A stretch of 64,000 bases of DNA from Caldalkalibacillus mannanilyticus JCM 10596. GTDB lineage: Bacteria; Bacillota; Bacilli; Caldalkalibacillales; JCM-10596. A program made the position numbers and the translations under genes. The stretch is from assembly GCF_000615945.1 (NCBI RefSeq), contig NZ_BAMO01000023.1, forward strand, positions 1 to 64,000, given 5' to 3'. Of the stretch, positions 1-8,738 are shown one piece after another. The notes beneath the pieces were generated by a model. It saw only the letters and a list, made by a program, of their open reading frames with translations. It was not told where the DNA came from and did no database searches. The first letter of the stretch is position 1. Every line of letters starts with the position of its first letter.

Positions 1-127
1 AAATTTTTCGAATCAAGACAACACTTATTTTTTGGAAAAAGTAAATGTTTCTTTAGAAAAATGGTCGCTCATTTGGCGACAAGGAATAATATATCATAGA
101 AAAATAATAAATGCAAGCATAAAAATA

Positions 128-151
128 ATAAAAGAGGGAACTGCACCTTTT
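128..151 (-). terminator. Possible terminator of the HD-GYP gene
   Basis: On the minus strand a short A-rich/T-rich inverted repeat (AAAAGG pairing with CCTCTTTT) follows the stop codon of the HD-GYP gene. The stem is weak, so this is tentative. The first 127 bases of the window hold only a small hairpin (GTCGC/GCGAC near 64-80) and no gene that I can see. Confidence 0.3.
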
Positions 152-1249
152 TTATAAAGCTAATTCGATTTGTTCTATATATATATTCTTATCTTGGGCT
201 AAATTAATGATCTCACCATTTGCACTTACGATAGGTCTTGTAGGTGTGTTTCGATCAATAAAAATAACTTCCCCTAATGCACCATTATTCAGCATCACTT
301 TTGTTCCTACATATAATTGACTTGTCACGAGCTCAACAAAGAAATACACATATTTAGGGTCTAGCTTCCCATAGCTATCACTCTTTAATTGATCCAATAC
401 CAAAAATGGTGAAAGTGCCTTCTTATATATTCTTTCAGAGCACATCGCATAATAAGTGTCACAAATAGCAATCATCTTCGCATACGAGTGAATTTGACCG
501 GCTATCATCCCCAACGGATAGCCGCTCCCATCTTCTCTCTCATGATGTTGAAGCGCTCCTAATTTAACTCCTTCTGAAATTCCGGGTATTTTTTTAAGTA
601 TTTCATATCCGTATTTAGGGTGCTGCTGGACTTCCTTAAACTCTTCTTGAGTTAGTGGAATATTTTTATTGAGTATCACCGGATCAATTTTTAGCTGACC
701 TATATTATGGAGATAACCAGCTAAGGCAATCTGAGGGAGCTCTTTTTGATCCACTCCTGCCTTTGTCGCCAGAAACGAGGTTAGAACAGAAACAGCTACA
801 GCGTGATGAGCAAAATAGGACTGTGGATTCGTAGACAAACTAAGAATTTGAAGTACAAAGGAAGGAGTATTTAAAGACTTCTTCACAAAAGGAATCAAAT
901 ACTCGCGGATCTCTAGAAGAGGAATCTGCCCCCAGCCTTGAAGATCCTTAAACAGCTTCTCTGTTTCTTTAACTACCTGTTCATATTCCGTAAAAATTTC
1001 TGGTTGTTTATTTACTTCTTGATTAGCTACTGATTGATCTTCTGCACCCTCACTCTCACCTTCCAGCGGTGGGAATGGTTGACCAGACACACTTACATGG
1101 ATCTTTTTAATAAGGAATGCCTTTAGGACCTCGATATCCTTATACGTTAATTCATGCCCTGCCAGATATAAGGTTCCACCTAGAGAAGTGATAACGGGTT
1201 CTGCTAGTATTTGTCCTGCTTTTGCCTTTAAGACATAAATTTCCTTCAT
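152..1249 (-). CDS. HD-GYP domain protein with degenerate HD motif
   Basis: The 365-residue protein belongs to the HD-GYP family of cyclic-di-GMP phosphodiesterases. An N-terminal region (about 1-100) precedes the HD-GYP domain (about 140-310). The first metal-site histidine region (HHAVAV, about 148), the HPKYGYEIL segment and the GYP signature (HHEREDGSGYP, 235-245) are present. The motif that is normally HDxGK reads HNIGQ (181-185), so the metal-ligand Asp is Asn and the usual Lys is Gln. The fold is clear, but hydrolytic activity is doubtful. The start ATG has an AGGGTG ribosome site. The gene lies downstream of gyrA, which has its own terminator, so it is probably transcribed separately. 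It could act as a c-di-GMP sensor rather than an enzyme. Confidence 0.85.
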   Translation of the reverse strand: MKEIYVLKAKAGQILAEPVITSLGGTLYLAGHELTYKDIEVLKAFLIKKIHVSVSGQPFPPLEGESEGAEDQSVANQEVNKQPEIFTEYEQVVKETEKLFKDLQGWGQIPLLEIREYLIPFVKKSLNTPSFVLQILSLSTNPQSYFAHHAVAVSVLTSFLATKAGVDQKELPQIALAGYLHNIGQLKIDPVILNKNIPLTQEEFKEVQQHPKYGYEILKKIPGISEGVKLGALQHHEREDGSGYPLGMIAGQIHSYAKMIAICDTYYAMCSERIYKKALSPFLVLDQLKSDSYGKLDPKYVYFFVELVTSQLYVGTKVMLNNGALGEVIFIDRNTPTRPIVSANGEIINLAQDKNIYIEQIELAL

Positions 1250-1329
1250 ATATCTTCACCCTTTTGTTTGCTTCCTTCCATTCATGTATTATCTATTTTA
1301 CCTAATAACATGCATGGATAACAATTCTA

Positions 1330-1372
1330 AATGAAAAAGAACTTGCCTGTTTATCTCAAGTTCTTTTTCATT
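1330..1372 (-). terminator. Terminator downstream of gyrA
   Basis: A perfect 16-bp inverted repeat (arms 1330-1345 and 1357-1372) lies just past the gyrA stop. Read on the minus strand it forms a stem with an A-rich 5' arm and a T-rich 3' arm, as in a Rho-independent terminator. The symmetry may let it work in both directions. Confidence 0.75.
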
Positions 1373-1378
1373 ATACTA

Positions 1379-3886
1379 TTATTCTTCGGTATCTTGTGGT
1401 TCAATATTTACTGCTTCATTTTCTTCAAGATTCTCTTGGTCCTCAGATGATTGCTCATCCTCACTTACTTCAATTCTTGCGACGGTAGCCACTTCTTCTT
1501 CATCCTGAATTCGAATTAGACGAACTCCTTGAGTGTAGCGCCCCATCGTAGAAATATCATTGACATTAAGTCGAATAATCACTCCGCTGACAGTTACGAT
1601 CATTAGATCGTTCTCACTGCTCACTGTTTTTAGAGCAACAATATTTCCATTGCGCTCCGTTACATTTAATGTCTTGATCCCAACTCCACCACGTGTTTGG
1701 ATCCGATAGTCAGACATAGGTGTACGTTTTCCATACCCTTTGCTTGTTACAATCATGACATCGAAGTCATCATTAACTATATCCATATCAATGACTTTAT
1801 CTCCACCACGCAAGGTAATTCCCTTAACCCCTGTAGCCGTTCTTCCCATCATTCGGACATCGGTTTCTTTGAAGCGAATCGACATCCCTTGCGAAGTTCC
1901 CATAATAATTTCTTGGTTCCCATCCGTTAAGCGTACGCCAATTAATTCATCCTCGTCTCGCAGGTTAATGGCAAACAATCCGCCTCGTCGGATGTTTTCA
2001 AATGAGGCTAAGGAGGTTCGTTTGACAATCCCTTCTTTTGTAGCAAAGAACAAATAGGAATCAGGAATGTATTCTTTGACTGGGATAATAGCAGAGATAT
2101 ATTCCTCTTTCTCAATCTGAATCAAATTGATGACAGGAGTACCAAGTGCTGTTCTTCCTAGCGCAGGAACCTCATAAGCCTTTAGGCGATAGACTCTCCC
2201 TCTATTTGTAAATAACATAATAAAGTTATGAGAATTGGTAACAAAAAGATGCTCGACAAAATCATTTTCTTTTGTCCCCATCCCCGTTACACCACGTCCG
2301 CCTCGTTTTTGACTACGATACGTGCTAACAGGAAGTCTCTTGATGTAACCTGAATGAGTCAAGGTGATAACTACTTCTTCTTGAGGGATAAGATCCTCAT
2401 CCTCGATCAAGTCTTCACCAATTGTGATTTCAGTTCTTCTTTTATCGTTGAATTTCTCTTTAACTTCATTCAACTCTTCACTGATTACGGCCAAAATTTT
2501 GTTTTCATCTGCTAAAATGGCCTTTAATTCAGCAATTTTTTGTAAAAGCTCTGCATATTCATTTTCTATTTTTTCTCTTTCTAAACCGGTCAAGCGCTGT
2601 AATCTCATATCTAAGATGGCTTGGGCTTGCTCATAGCTTAATTGAAAGTTATTCATAAGACCATTTCTTGCTTCCTCTGTCGTACGAGAAGCTCTGATTA
2701 AGCTAATTACTTGGTCTAAGTGGTCTAAAGCAATACGCAGTCCTTCTAGAATATGAGCTCTTGCTTCTGCTTTACGAAGGTCAAATTCCGTTCTACGACG
2801 GATCACTACCTTCTGATGCTCTAAATAATGGTAAAGGACTTGCTTTAAGTTTAATACTTTAGGTTGTCCATCCACTAAAGCCAACAAGTTTATGCCAAAA
2901 GTAGTTTGGAGTGCAGTCTGTTTATATAGATTATTTAACAGGACATTGGCATTCACATCTCTACGTACCTCAATGACGATCCGCATTCCATTGCGATCCG
3001 ACTCATCTCGTAGATCTGTAATTCCATCGATTTTCTTATCTCTAACTAACTCAGCAATCTTTTCAACTAATCTCGCTTTGTTCACTTGATATGGAATCTC
3101 TTCCACAATAATTCGACTTTTCCCCGCGCTATTTTCTTCAATTCTAGCTACTGCACGTAAGGTAATCGTTCCACGTCCAGTTTCATAAGCCCTGCGAATC
3201 CCTGACATTCCTAATATTTGAGCTCCTGTAGGAAAATCAGGTCCAGGAATATGAGTCATCAAATCGGATACACTAGCATCAGGATCTGTGATAAGGTGTT
3301 GAACAGCATCAATCACTTCCCCCAGTTGGTGAGGAGGGATATTGGTCGCCATACCAACAGCAATTCCAGACGTTCCGTTCACCAGTAAATTCGGAAAACG
3401 TGCAGGCAGAACGACAGGCTCTTTCTCTTGACCATCATAGTTGTCCTGATAATCAATCGTATCCTTGTTTATATCTCGAAGAAGCTCAGTAGAAATCTTC
3501 GACATCTTCGCTTCTGTATAACGCATCGCTGCTGCAGCATCTCCATCAATGGAACCGAAGTTTCCATGACCGTCTATAAGCATATAGCGGTATGAAAAAT
3601 CTTGAGCCATACGAACCATCGTATCATAAACAGCCGAGTCTCCATGAGGATGATACTTACCTATTACTTCTCCGACGATACGAGCCGATTTTTTATATGC
3701 TTTATCTGGAGTCATCCCTAATTCGTTCATCGCAAATAAAATACGACGATGAACGGGTTTTAAACCATCTCGAACATCAGGTAAGGCACGACTAACAATT
3801 ACACTCATGGCATAATCCATGAAAGAATTACGCATTTCTTGTCCTATATTAATTTCTTTAATTCTAGATTGTTCCATTTCGGACAT
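1379..3886 (-). CDS. gyrA: DNA gyrase subunit A
   Basis: GyrA is the breakage-reunion subunit of DNA gyrase, which introduces negative supercoils with GyrB. The 835-residue length is normal. The catalytic tyrosine is Y123 in AMRYTEA. The quinolone-resistance region reads [10 protein letters not shown] with S84 and D88, the wild-type drug-sensitive residues. The GyrA box QKRGGRG opens the C-terminal beta-pinwheel, and the tail is very acidic. A GGAGGG ribosome site precedes the chosen ATG. In many Bacillales gyrA directly follows gyrB. Here about 14.5 kb of accessory genes separate them, so gyrA must have its own promoter or be read from the siderophore block. Confidence 0.99.
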   Translation of the reverse strand: MSEMEQSRIKEINIGQEMRNSFMDYAMSVIVSRALPDVRDGLKPVHRRILFAMNELGMTPDKAYKKSARIVGEVIGKYHPHGDSAVYDTMVRMAQDFSYRYMLIDGHGNFGSIDGDAAAAMRYTEAKMSKISTELLRDINKDTIDYQDNYDGQEKEPVVLPARFPNLLVNGTSGIAVGMATNIPPHQLGEVIDAVQHLITDPDASVSDLMTHIPGPDFPTGAQILGMSGIRRAYETGRGTITLRAVARIEENSAGKSRIIVEEIPYQVNKARLVEKIAELVRDKKIDGITDLRDESDRNGMRIVIEVRRDVNANVLLNNLYKQTALQTTFGINLLALVDGQPKVLNLKQVLYHYLEHQKVVIRRRTEFDLRKAEARAHILEGLRIALDHLDQVISLIRASRTTEEARNGLMNNFQLSYEQAQAILDMRLQRLTGLEREKIENEYAELLQKIAELKAILADENKILAVISEELNEVKEKFNDKRRTEITIGEDLIEDEDLIPQEEVVITLTHSGYIKRLPVSTYRSQKRGGRGVTGMGTKENDFVEHLFVTNSHNFIMLFTNRGRVYRLKAYEVPALGRTALGTPVINLIQIEKEEYISAIIPVKEYIPDSYLFFATKEGIVKRTSLASFENIRRGGLFAINLRDEDELIGVRLTDGNQEIIMGTSQGMSIRFKETDVRMMGRTATGVKGITLRGGDKVIDMDIVNDDFDVMIVTSKGYGKRTPMSDYRIQTRGGVGIKTLNVTERNGNIVALKTVSSENDLMIVTVSGVIIRLNVNDISTMGRYTQGVRLIRIQDEEEVATVARIEVSEDEQSSEDQENLEENEAVNIEPQDTEE

Positions 3887-3965
3887 TTTTTACCCTCCGT
3901 TTACACTGGATCTACTCCTATAAATATACATCAAATAAGGCACTTGCACAAACCAATCATGAAGA

Positions 3966-3994
3966 AAAAAAGACCTTCAAAAAATTGAAGGTTT
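3966..3994 (-). terminator. Terminator of the siderophore permease operon
   Basis: On the minus strand AACCTTCA and GAAGGT pair around a T-rich loop and are followed by a run of seven T. The hairpin begins directly after the stop of the second permease gene and isolates it from gyrA. Confidence 0.75.
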
Positions 3995-3995
3995 T

Positions 3996-5039
3996 CTATC
4001 TCTGTTTATAAAGTAAATAAATAAAGTATGGTACGCCTATTACTGCTGTAAAAACACCTGCTGGAACCTCAATAGGAGAGAATGCCGTTCTGGCAATAAG
4101 ATCTGCCCCCACCACAATTCCCCCACCAATCAAGGCAGAAGTAGGAAGTAATCCTCCGAAGGAAGAGCCTACCAATTTCCTGGCAATGTGGGGTGCCATT
4201 AAACCAACAAATCCAATCCCTCCAGCAAAAGCGACAGAGCCACCTGCTATCGCAGTACATAGCAATAATAAAATCAGGCGTTCTTTCTGAATCATGCTTC
4301 CTAAACCAACCGCTATCTCTGTTCCAAGCTCCTGAACGTTGATTCTTCTAATATAAACAAATAAGAGCAGGAAGAGAAAGAGATACCAAGGAACTAAGGT
4401 TGTTACCTCTTTCCAGTTGGTTCCGTTCACGCTTCCGGTAATCCAGATATGTGCTCGTGATGCTAAATAAATAGGTCCATTAAGAATCATAAGATTCGTG
4501 AGTGCCTTCATCGCTTCAGATAACCCAATCCCAATTAAGACTAACCGAACTGGAGAAACTCCCTTATTCCAAGCCAAAACATAGACCAGGAATCCTACAC
4601 TTAATGCCCCAATAAAAGCAGCTAAAGGGAGCCATTGGATACTCACAGCTAAAGAATTACTTCGATCACTAAAGACAGCAAAAAAAGTAACAACAGCAAG
4701 TGAAGCTCCTCCTGTAATCCCAATAATATCTGGAGAAGCTAAAGGATTACGGATAATCCCTTGGAGAATCGCTCCTGCTATTGCTAAGCCTGCTCCTGCT
4801 AGAAAAGCTAACAGGATTCTGGGTAAGCGAAAGGACTGGACAACGAGATTATGTAGGTCATTTCCGTAACCAAACAATGCTTGAAGCACTTCGAGTGGGG
4901 AAAGCTTGACTTCTCCTACTCCAATACTAAAAATCATAAGCAATAGGTTCAAAAGCAAGAAGCTAAACCAAATGAAAATGACTTTTCGATCTAACATAAA
5001 GGACAAGAATTTTGTTCTATAAATCACATATTTCTTCAT
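3996..5039 (-). CDS. Iron-siderophore ABC transporter permease (FecCD family), second subunit
   Basis: This is a polytopic membrane permease of the FecCD/BtuC family, which forms the channel for ferric-siderophore import. Its features include the conserved GAGLAIAGAILQGIIRNPLASPD-type stretch near residue 80 and the C-terminal GFVGLMAPHIARKLVG loop that contacts the ATPase. An open frame extends upstream to 5201, but that part overlaps the preceding permease gene. The ATG at 5039 overlaps the previous stop as ATGA and has an AAGGGG ribosome site, giving 347 residues, the usual size. It forms a heterodimer with the upstream permease. No ATPase gene is adjacent, so a shared FhuC/YusV-type ATPase encoded elsewhere is likely. 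Confidence 0.93.
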   Translation of the reverse strand: MKKYVIYRTKFLSFMLDRKVIFIWFSFLLLNLLLMIFSIGVGEVKLSPLEVLQALFGYGNDLHNLVVQSFRLPRILLAFLAGAGLAIAGAILQGIIRNPLASPDIIGITGGASLAVVTFFAVFSDRSNSLAVSIQWLPLAAFIGALSVGFLVYVLAWNKGVSPVRLVLIGIGLSEAMKALTNLMILNGPIYLASRAHIWITGSVNGTNWKEVTTLVPWYLFLFLLLFVYIRRINVQELGTEIAVGLGSMIQKERLILLLLCTAIAGGSVAFAGGIGFVGLMAPHIARKLVGSSFGGLLPTSALIGGGIVVGADLIARTAFSPIEVPAGVFTAVIGVPYFIYLLYKQR

Positions 5040-6043
5040 CGACTGATCCCCTTTCTTGCAATATAAATAAAGAAAGGAGTCCCGATTAATACGGTCATGA
5101 TCCCAACAGGAACTTCGTTTGGCATGATAATATAACGCGCTCCAATGTCTGCAACCAAAAGGAGAATCGCTCCTAAGATAGCACAGTAAGGAATAAGCCA
5201 ACGATAATCAATCCCGACTATTTTTCGTGCTAAGTGAGGAACAACAATCCCGACAAAAGCAATAGGACCGGCTATAGCAACTGATCCTCCAGCTAATAGG
5301 ATCACAATCAGAATAGCCATCAATTTGACCCTTGTCGTTCGTTGACCCAAGCCCTTCGCCACATCTTCTCCCATCGTTAACACATTCATCTTCGATCCAA
5401 TCAGGAGAGCTAAGATCCACCCTATACATAAATAAGGAAGAACATGAAGGAGAATTTCTAACTTTCTTCCTGCAATAGAGCCTGCCAACCAATATAGAAC
5501 TTCATCAAGAGCCTTCTCATGAATAGACAAAATTCCTTGAGTAAGGGAGGAAAAAAAAGCAGCCATTGCTGCTCCTGCTAAGGTAAGCTTAATAGGAGAT
5601 ACGCCCCCTTTTCCTATAGAGCCAAGCGTATAGACAATGGTGGCTGAAAGGGCGGCTCCTAAAAAGGCGACCCAGGTAAAAACAGTCAGAGAGGAAGCAC
5701 CTAATAATAAAACAGATAAGACGATAAAAAAGCCTGCTCCTGCGTTAATTCCAAATAGACTAGGAGAGGCTAATGGATTTTGGGTCACTCCTTGTAACAA
5801 CGCTCCCGAGATCGCTAAGCTGGCTCCCACAGCAGCAGCGATGAATGCTCTCGGAATTCGAGTATCTTGAATAATGATGTGTTCATTAGAACCATCAAAA
5901 TGAAAATAGGAATCGAACACCATTTGAAGCGAAATTTCTGTTAGACCAAAAATAATACTACTTACTATACTAAGGCCTACCAAAAAGATTCCTATAATGA
6001 TTCCTAATCCCTTCATTTTAGTAGATGTTATCAGTTCTCCCAT
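5036..6043 (-). CDS. Iron-siderophore ABC transporter permease (FecCD family), first subunit
   Basis: First FecCD-type permease of the locus, 335 residues from the chosen start. The LQGVTQNPLASP motif and the C-terminal FVGIVVPHLARKIVG ATPase-contact loop are visible, with about nine or ten hydrophobic segments. The longest open frame begins at 6127, but its first 28 residues are basic and unlike the family. The ATG at 6043 follows a GAAGGGA ribosome site. The gene is divergent from the binding-protein gene, and a perfect Fur box lies between the two promoters, so expression should rise under iron limitation. It is translationally coupled to the next permease by a 4-base overlap. Confidence 0.92.
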   Translation of the reverse strand: MGELITSTKMKGLGIIIGIFLVGLSIVSSIIFGLTEISLQMVFDSYFHFDGSNEHIIIQDTRIPRAFIAAAVGASLAISGALLQGVTQNPLASPSLFGINAGAGFFIVLSVLLLGASSLTVFTWVAFLGAALSATIVYTLGSIGKGGVSPIKLTLAGAAMAAFFSSLTQGILSIHEKALDEVLYWLAGSIAGRKLEILLHVLPYLCIGWILALLIGSKMNVLTMGEDVAKGLGQRTTRVKLMAILIVILLAGGSVAIAGPIAFVGIVVPHLARKIVGIDYRWLIPYCAILGAILLLVADIGARYIIMPNEVPVGIMTVLIGTPFFIYIARKGISR

Positions 6044-6140
6044 ATACCAGTAATCCCTTCTTTTATGTATCCTTCGTTGATGAATCCTTCTATGACAAAG
6101 TGAAGAAGGTTTCCTTACACCACTCAACTTTTTTTATTCA

Positions 6141-6169
6141 AGTCTAGTGTAGATCTTTCATCATGTCAA
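6141..6169 (-). promoter_or_regulatory. SigmaA-type promoter for the permease operon
   Basis: On the minus strand there is TTGACA (6169-6164), a 17-bp spacer and TAGACT (6146-6141). The -35 is perfect and the -10 matches 4 of 6. It points into the permease genes and lies beside the Fur box. Confidence 0.6.
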
Positions 6170-6175
6170 TGACTC

Positions 6176-6190
6176 TGATAATCATTATCA
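6176..6190. promoter_or_regulatory. Fur box (7-1-7, perfect)
   Basis: TGATAATCATTATCA is an exact match to the Bacillus 7-1-7 Fur operator. It lies between two divergent promoters, where ferric uptake repressor binding could silence the permease operon and the binding-protein gene together. Confidence 0.92.
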
Positions 6191-6198
6191 TCTTTTGA

Positions 6199-6227
6199 TT
6201 GACAAGGGGGAAGAGGAGGAGTATGAT
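6199..6227 (+). promoter_or_regulatory. SigmaA-type promoter for the siderophore-binding protein gene
   Basis: TTGACA (6199-6204), exactly 17 bp, then TATGAT (6222-6227). This is a strong consensus promoter. Fur-like operators lie on both sides of it. Confidence 0.8.
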
Positions 6228-6236
6228 CAAATTTGT

Positions 6237-6251
6237 GAATGATACTCATTC
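6237..6251. promoter_or_regulatory. Second Fur-like operator over the transcription start
   Basis: GAATGATACTCATTC is a 6-3-6 inverted repeat resembling Fur sites. It begins ten bases after the -10 box, where bound repressor would block initiation. It is less canonical than the upstream box. Confidence 0.5.
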
Positions 6252-6277
6252 TCAAATATCACGAGGGGGATACATAC

Positions 6278-7276
6278 ATGAAGTCTAAAAAATCTTATTT
6301 GACACTCCTATTCGTCATGGCTTTAATGCTTATTGCCTTAGTAGGTTGCGGAGCAAAGACAGAACCAACAGAAGCTCCTGCCAGTAAGGAAGAAGCCGCT
6401 TCTCCTGATACTGCTTCAGATGCAGAAGTGACCTCATACACAGTAGAGCATGCAATGGGAACAACTGAAATCGCAAAAACACCTGAAAAGGTTGTTATTT
6501 TAACTAACGAAGGCACAGAAGCCCTTCTAGCCATGGGAGTAAAACCTATCGGAGCTGTTAAGTCTTGGTTAGGAGATCCTTGGTATGAGCACATCCAAGA
6601 TCAAATGGAAGGTGTTCAAGTTGTCGGAGTAGAAAGTGAAATTAACCTTGAAGCCATTGCCGCTCTTCAACCTGACCTTATTATTGGGAATAAAATGCGT
6701 CAAGAGGAACACTACGACTCATTAAGCGCCATCGCTCCAACTGTGTTTAGTGATGCATTACGCGGTGATTGGAAATTAAATTTTGAACTTTATTCCAAGG
6801 CACTTAACCTCGAAGAAAAAGGAAAAGAAGTGATTTCCGCATTTGATCAACGTATTGAGGGAATGAAAACAGAACTTGGGGATCAAGTAAATACAGAAAT
6901 CTCTGTTGTTCGTTTTATGGCTTCAGATATTCGTATTTATTATAACGATACTTTCTCTGGAGTTATCTTTAAACAAATTGGTTTTAAACGTCCTCCAGCA
7001 CAGGATAAAGAAGAGTTCGCTGCCAAAGGAGTGACTAAGGAACGTATTCCTGAAATGGAAGGAGATATCCTCTTCTACTTTACTTATGAAACAGGAGATG
7101 GAGATGCTTCAAAAATCGAAGATGAGTGGGTTAAAGACCCTCTTTGGAACAACCTTGAGGTTGTTAAAGCAGGAAAAGCTCATAAAGTAAGTGATGCTAT
7201 TTGGAATACTGCTGGTGGTGTCATTGCAGCTAACCTCTTACTAGATGATTTAGAAAAGTTCTTTTTAAATAAATAA
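6278..7276 (+). CDS. Iron-siderophore ABC transporter substrate-binding lipoprotein
   Basis: A 332-residue periplasmic-binding-protein-type lipoprotein of the FecB/FepB family, which captures ferric siderophore at the outer face of the membrane. Residues 1-23 form a signal peptide ending in a lipobox (LVGC), so Cys24 would be lipidated. A Glu/Ala/Pro-rich linker (about 26-50) leads to the binding fold, with the typical opening TPEKVVILTNEGTEALLAMGVKPIG and the LEAIAALQPDLIIG segment. A longer frame starts at 6239 but has no ribosome site. The ATG at 6278 follows GAGGGGG. It is monocistronic and divergent from its permeases, under Fur-type control. The ligand cannot be told from sequence. The homologues include catecholate and hydroxamate binders. 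Confidence 0.92.
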   Translation: MKSKKSYLTLLFVMALMLIALVGCGAKTEPTEAPASKEEAASPDTASDAEVTSYTVEHAMGTTEIAKTPEKVVILTNEGTEALLAMGVKPIGAVKSWLGDPWYEHIQDQMEGVQVVGVESEINLEAIAALQPDLIIGNKMRQEEHYDSLSAIAPTVFSDALRGDWKLNFELYSKALNLEEKGKEVISAFDQRIEGMKTELGDQVNTEISVVRFMASDIRIYYNDTFSGVIFKQIGFKRPPAQDKEEFAAKGVTKERIPEMEGDILFYFTYETGDGDASKIEDEWVKDPLWNNLEVVKAGKAHKVSDAIWNTAGGVIAANLLLDDLEKFFLNK

Positions 7277-7293
7277 TAAACAAATCTTATTGA

Positions 7294-7351
7294 AGAAAAA
7301 GTCCAACCTCCCTATATTTTCCGTCTACTGACGGGTTCAAAGACTTTTTCT
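7294..7351 (+). other. Long inverted repeat after the binding-protein gene
   Basis: AGAAAAAGTC (7294-7303) pairs with GACTTTTTCT (7342-7351), with an inner hairpin CCGTC-TACT-GACGG (7321-7334). It may act as a first terminator or an RNA-protecting structure ahead of the stronger terminator at 7368. Confidence 0.45.
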
Positions 7352-7367
7352 ATCTCGTCCATTCTTG

Positions 7368-7404
7368 ACCTTAGCCTTGGAGCATCTGAGCTAAGGTTTT
7401 TTTC
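7368..7404 (+). terminator. Rho-independent terminator
   Basis: ACCTTAGC (7368-7375) pairs with GCTAAGGT (7390-7397) and is followed by a run of seven T. It ends the siderophore-binding-protein transcript. Confidence 0.85.
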
Positions 7405-7495
7405 TTTTACACCTCTTTCTAACATCTCCAGCTAAAAATGCTGAATATTCTAGGCACTTCCATGATAGAATGTAGAAAAAAAGGAGGGCATGACA

Positions 7496-7549
7496 TTGAG
7501 AATGTACTTAGACCTTTTTGAAAATGATCAACCTCTCACTCATTCCTAA
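7496..7549 (+). CDS. Candidate short leader ORF upstream of the EamA transporter
   Basis: A consensus AAAGGAGGG ribosome site (about 7480-7488) is followed eight bases later by a TTG. That opens a 17-codon frame (start MRMYLDLF, end PLTHS) closed by TAA at 7547. An ATG at 7490 is in frame but sits too close to the ribosome site. The last codons lie in the first of two hairpins that precede the transporter gene. This looks like a translational-attenuation leader, but there is no homology evidence and it may be chance. Confidence 0.4.
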   Translation: MRMYLDLFENDQPLTHS

Positions 7550-7626
7550 GAGGAGGAGTGATGATGTAGAAGCATAATCATACCTCGTCTTAGGGGAATT
7601 CATTACATTCCTAAAAAAGACGGAGG
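7536..7626 (+). promoter_or_regulatory. Tandem hairpins, the second covering the EamA ribosome site
   Basis: Hairpin 1 pairs TCACTC (7536-7541) and TCCT (7544-7547) with AGGA (7551-7554) and GAGTGA (7556-7561). Hairpin 2 pairs CCTC (7583-7586), GTCTT (7587-7591) and GGAAT (7595-7599) with ATTCC (7607-7611), AAGAC (7617-7621) and GAGG (7623-7626). The GGAGG that serves the transporter start at 7637 is buried in the distal arm of hairpin 2. Together with the short leader frame this resembles a translation-attenuation control. Confidence 0.45.
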
Positions 7627-7636
7627 TTGTATTCTT

Positions 7637-8547
7637 ATGAAAAATCGTTTACTTGGAGCCATATGCTTATCTTTAGCCGCTAGTATCTGGGGTGGAATGT
7701 ATGTCGTTAGTAAGTATGTCTTGGACTTTATTCCTCCCATCACACTTGTCTGGTTACGCTATATCATTGCCTTTGTTCTCCTTTTTGCCATATTAAAAAT
7801 TGTTCAATTCAAAACGAAATCAGGTGGCGCTAAAAAGGGATCTCGTGACTGGTTATTGTTAGCCTGGATTGGTTTTATTGGTTACTTTGTTTCAATTACC
7901 TGCCAATTTATTGGAACCAAGCTATCTGATGCTCACACTGGGGCATTAATTACCTCGGCAACACCCGCTTTTATGATCGTCTTTGCTCGCTTTATTTTAA
8001 AGGAAGAATTTACTCTAAAAAAGACTATTTCAATCCTTTTAGCCACGATTGGCGTGATTATTGTTATTGGCTGGGATATAGACCTTGGTTCCTATTTTGT
8101 CGGGAGTATGATCTTAGTCGGAGCTGCGGTTACTTGGGCTTTACTTTCCGTCTATGTGAAAGTAGCTCCAAGCGTTTTTCATCTCTTGAAACGACAACGT
8201 ATGCTATTTTCTTTGCGTTGATTTTCACGACTCCTCTGATGATCTGGGAGCTTCAAGCTAATCAGGTGACCTATAATCAGGAGCCTCTTATCCTTCTAGG
8301 AGTCCTTTATTTAGGGGTTGTTTCAACAGCCGGAGCTTTTTTTCTATGGAACAAGGGCTTAGAATTGATGGATGCAGGCATTGGTTCTTTATTTTTCTTT
8401 TTTCAGCCTATTGTCGGTGCTTTTCTAGGCTGGTTATTGCTTCATGAACATTTAGATCGAACCTTCTTTATTGGTGGGTTGTTTATCATTACTGGAGTAA
8501 CCATTGCTACCTTTCAAAAGAACAGGAACACATACAAATCTTCATAA
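7637..8547 (+). pseudogene. EamA/DMT-family transporter, frameshifted
   Basis: This would be a 10-TM drug/metabolite exporter of the EamA (RhaT/YdcZ-like) family, about 300 residues with two EamA repeats. The first frame runs 7637-8221 (five TM segments, SIWGGMYVVSKYVL opening). The rest (AIFFALIFTTPLMIWELQ to the end at 8547) is in the -1 frame. The change lies near 8168-8180, around AAGCGTTTTTC, where insertion of one base restores KRFSSLETTTYAI and the family pattern. No canonical slippery heptamer is in phase, so I favour a one-base loss (mutation or sequencing error) over programmed frameshifting. The start ATG has a GGAGG site inside a hairpin. Confidence 0.85.
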
Positions 8548-8569
8548 AGATAATATAAAGATAATATTG

Positions 8570-8607
8570 AAAGTATCCTTATCTCATTTGAAATAAGGAT
8601 ACTTTTT
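8570..8607 (+). terminator. Terminator of the EamA gene
   Basis: AAAGTATCCTTAT pairs with ATAAGGATACTTT across a short loop and ends in TTTTTATT. The stem is perfect over 13 bp. Confidence 0.85.
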
Positions 8608-8738
8608 ATTAGTTTCTTGACAAAAGAAAGTATGTTTTGTAGTCTTAATTATAGGAAGTTACTTTATTAAAGTTAGTTTATATTATGCCTAATTTACTCT
8701 GCTTTCGTTCATAATAAGAATAGCTAGGGAGGTGCACT

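Noticed and set aside
1-127. Part of a gene or rRNA leader at the left edge
   Set aside because: No open frame, promoter or rRNA sequence could be recognised. Only a small GTCGC/GCGAC hairpin is present.
5040-5201. 54-residue N-terminal extension of the second FecCD permease
   Set aside because: It lies inside the preceding permease gene. The ATG at 5039 has a ribosome site and overlaps the previous stop as in coupled genes.
8134-8221. Programmed frameshifting in the EamA gene
   Set aside because: There is no slippery heptamer in the correct phase and no downstream stimulatory structure. Many other genes nearby have similar one-base losses, so an error or mutation is simpler.
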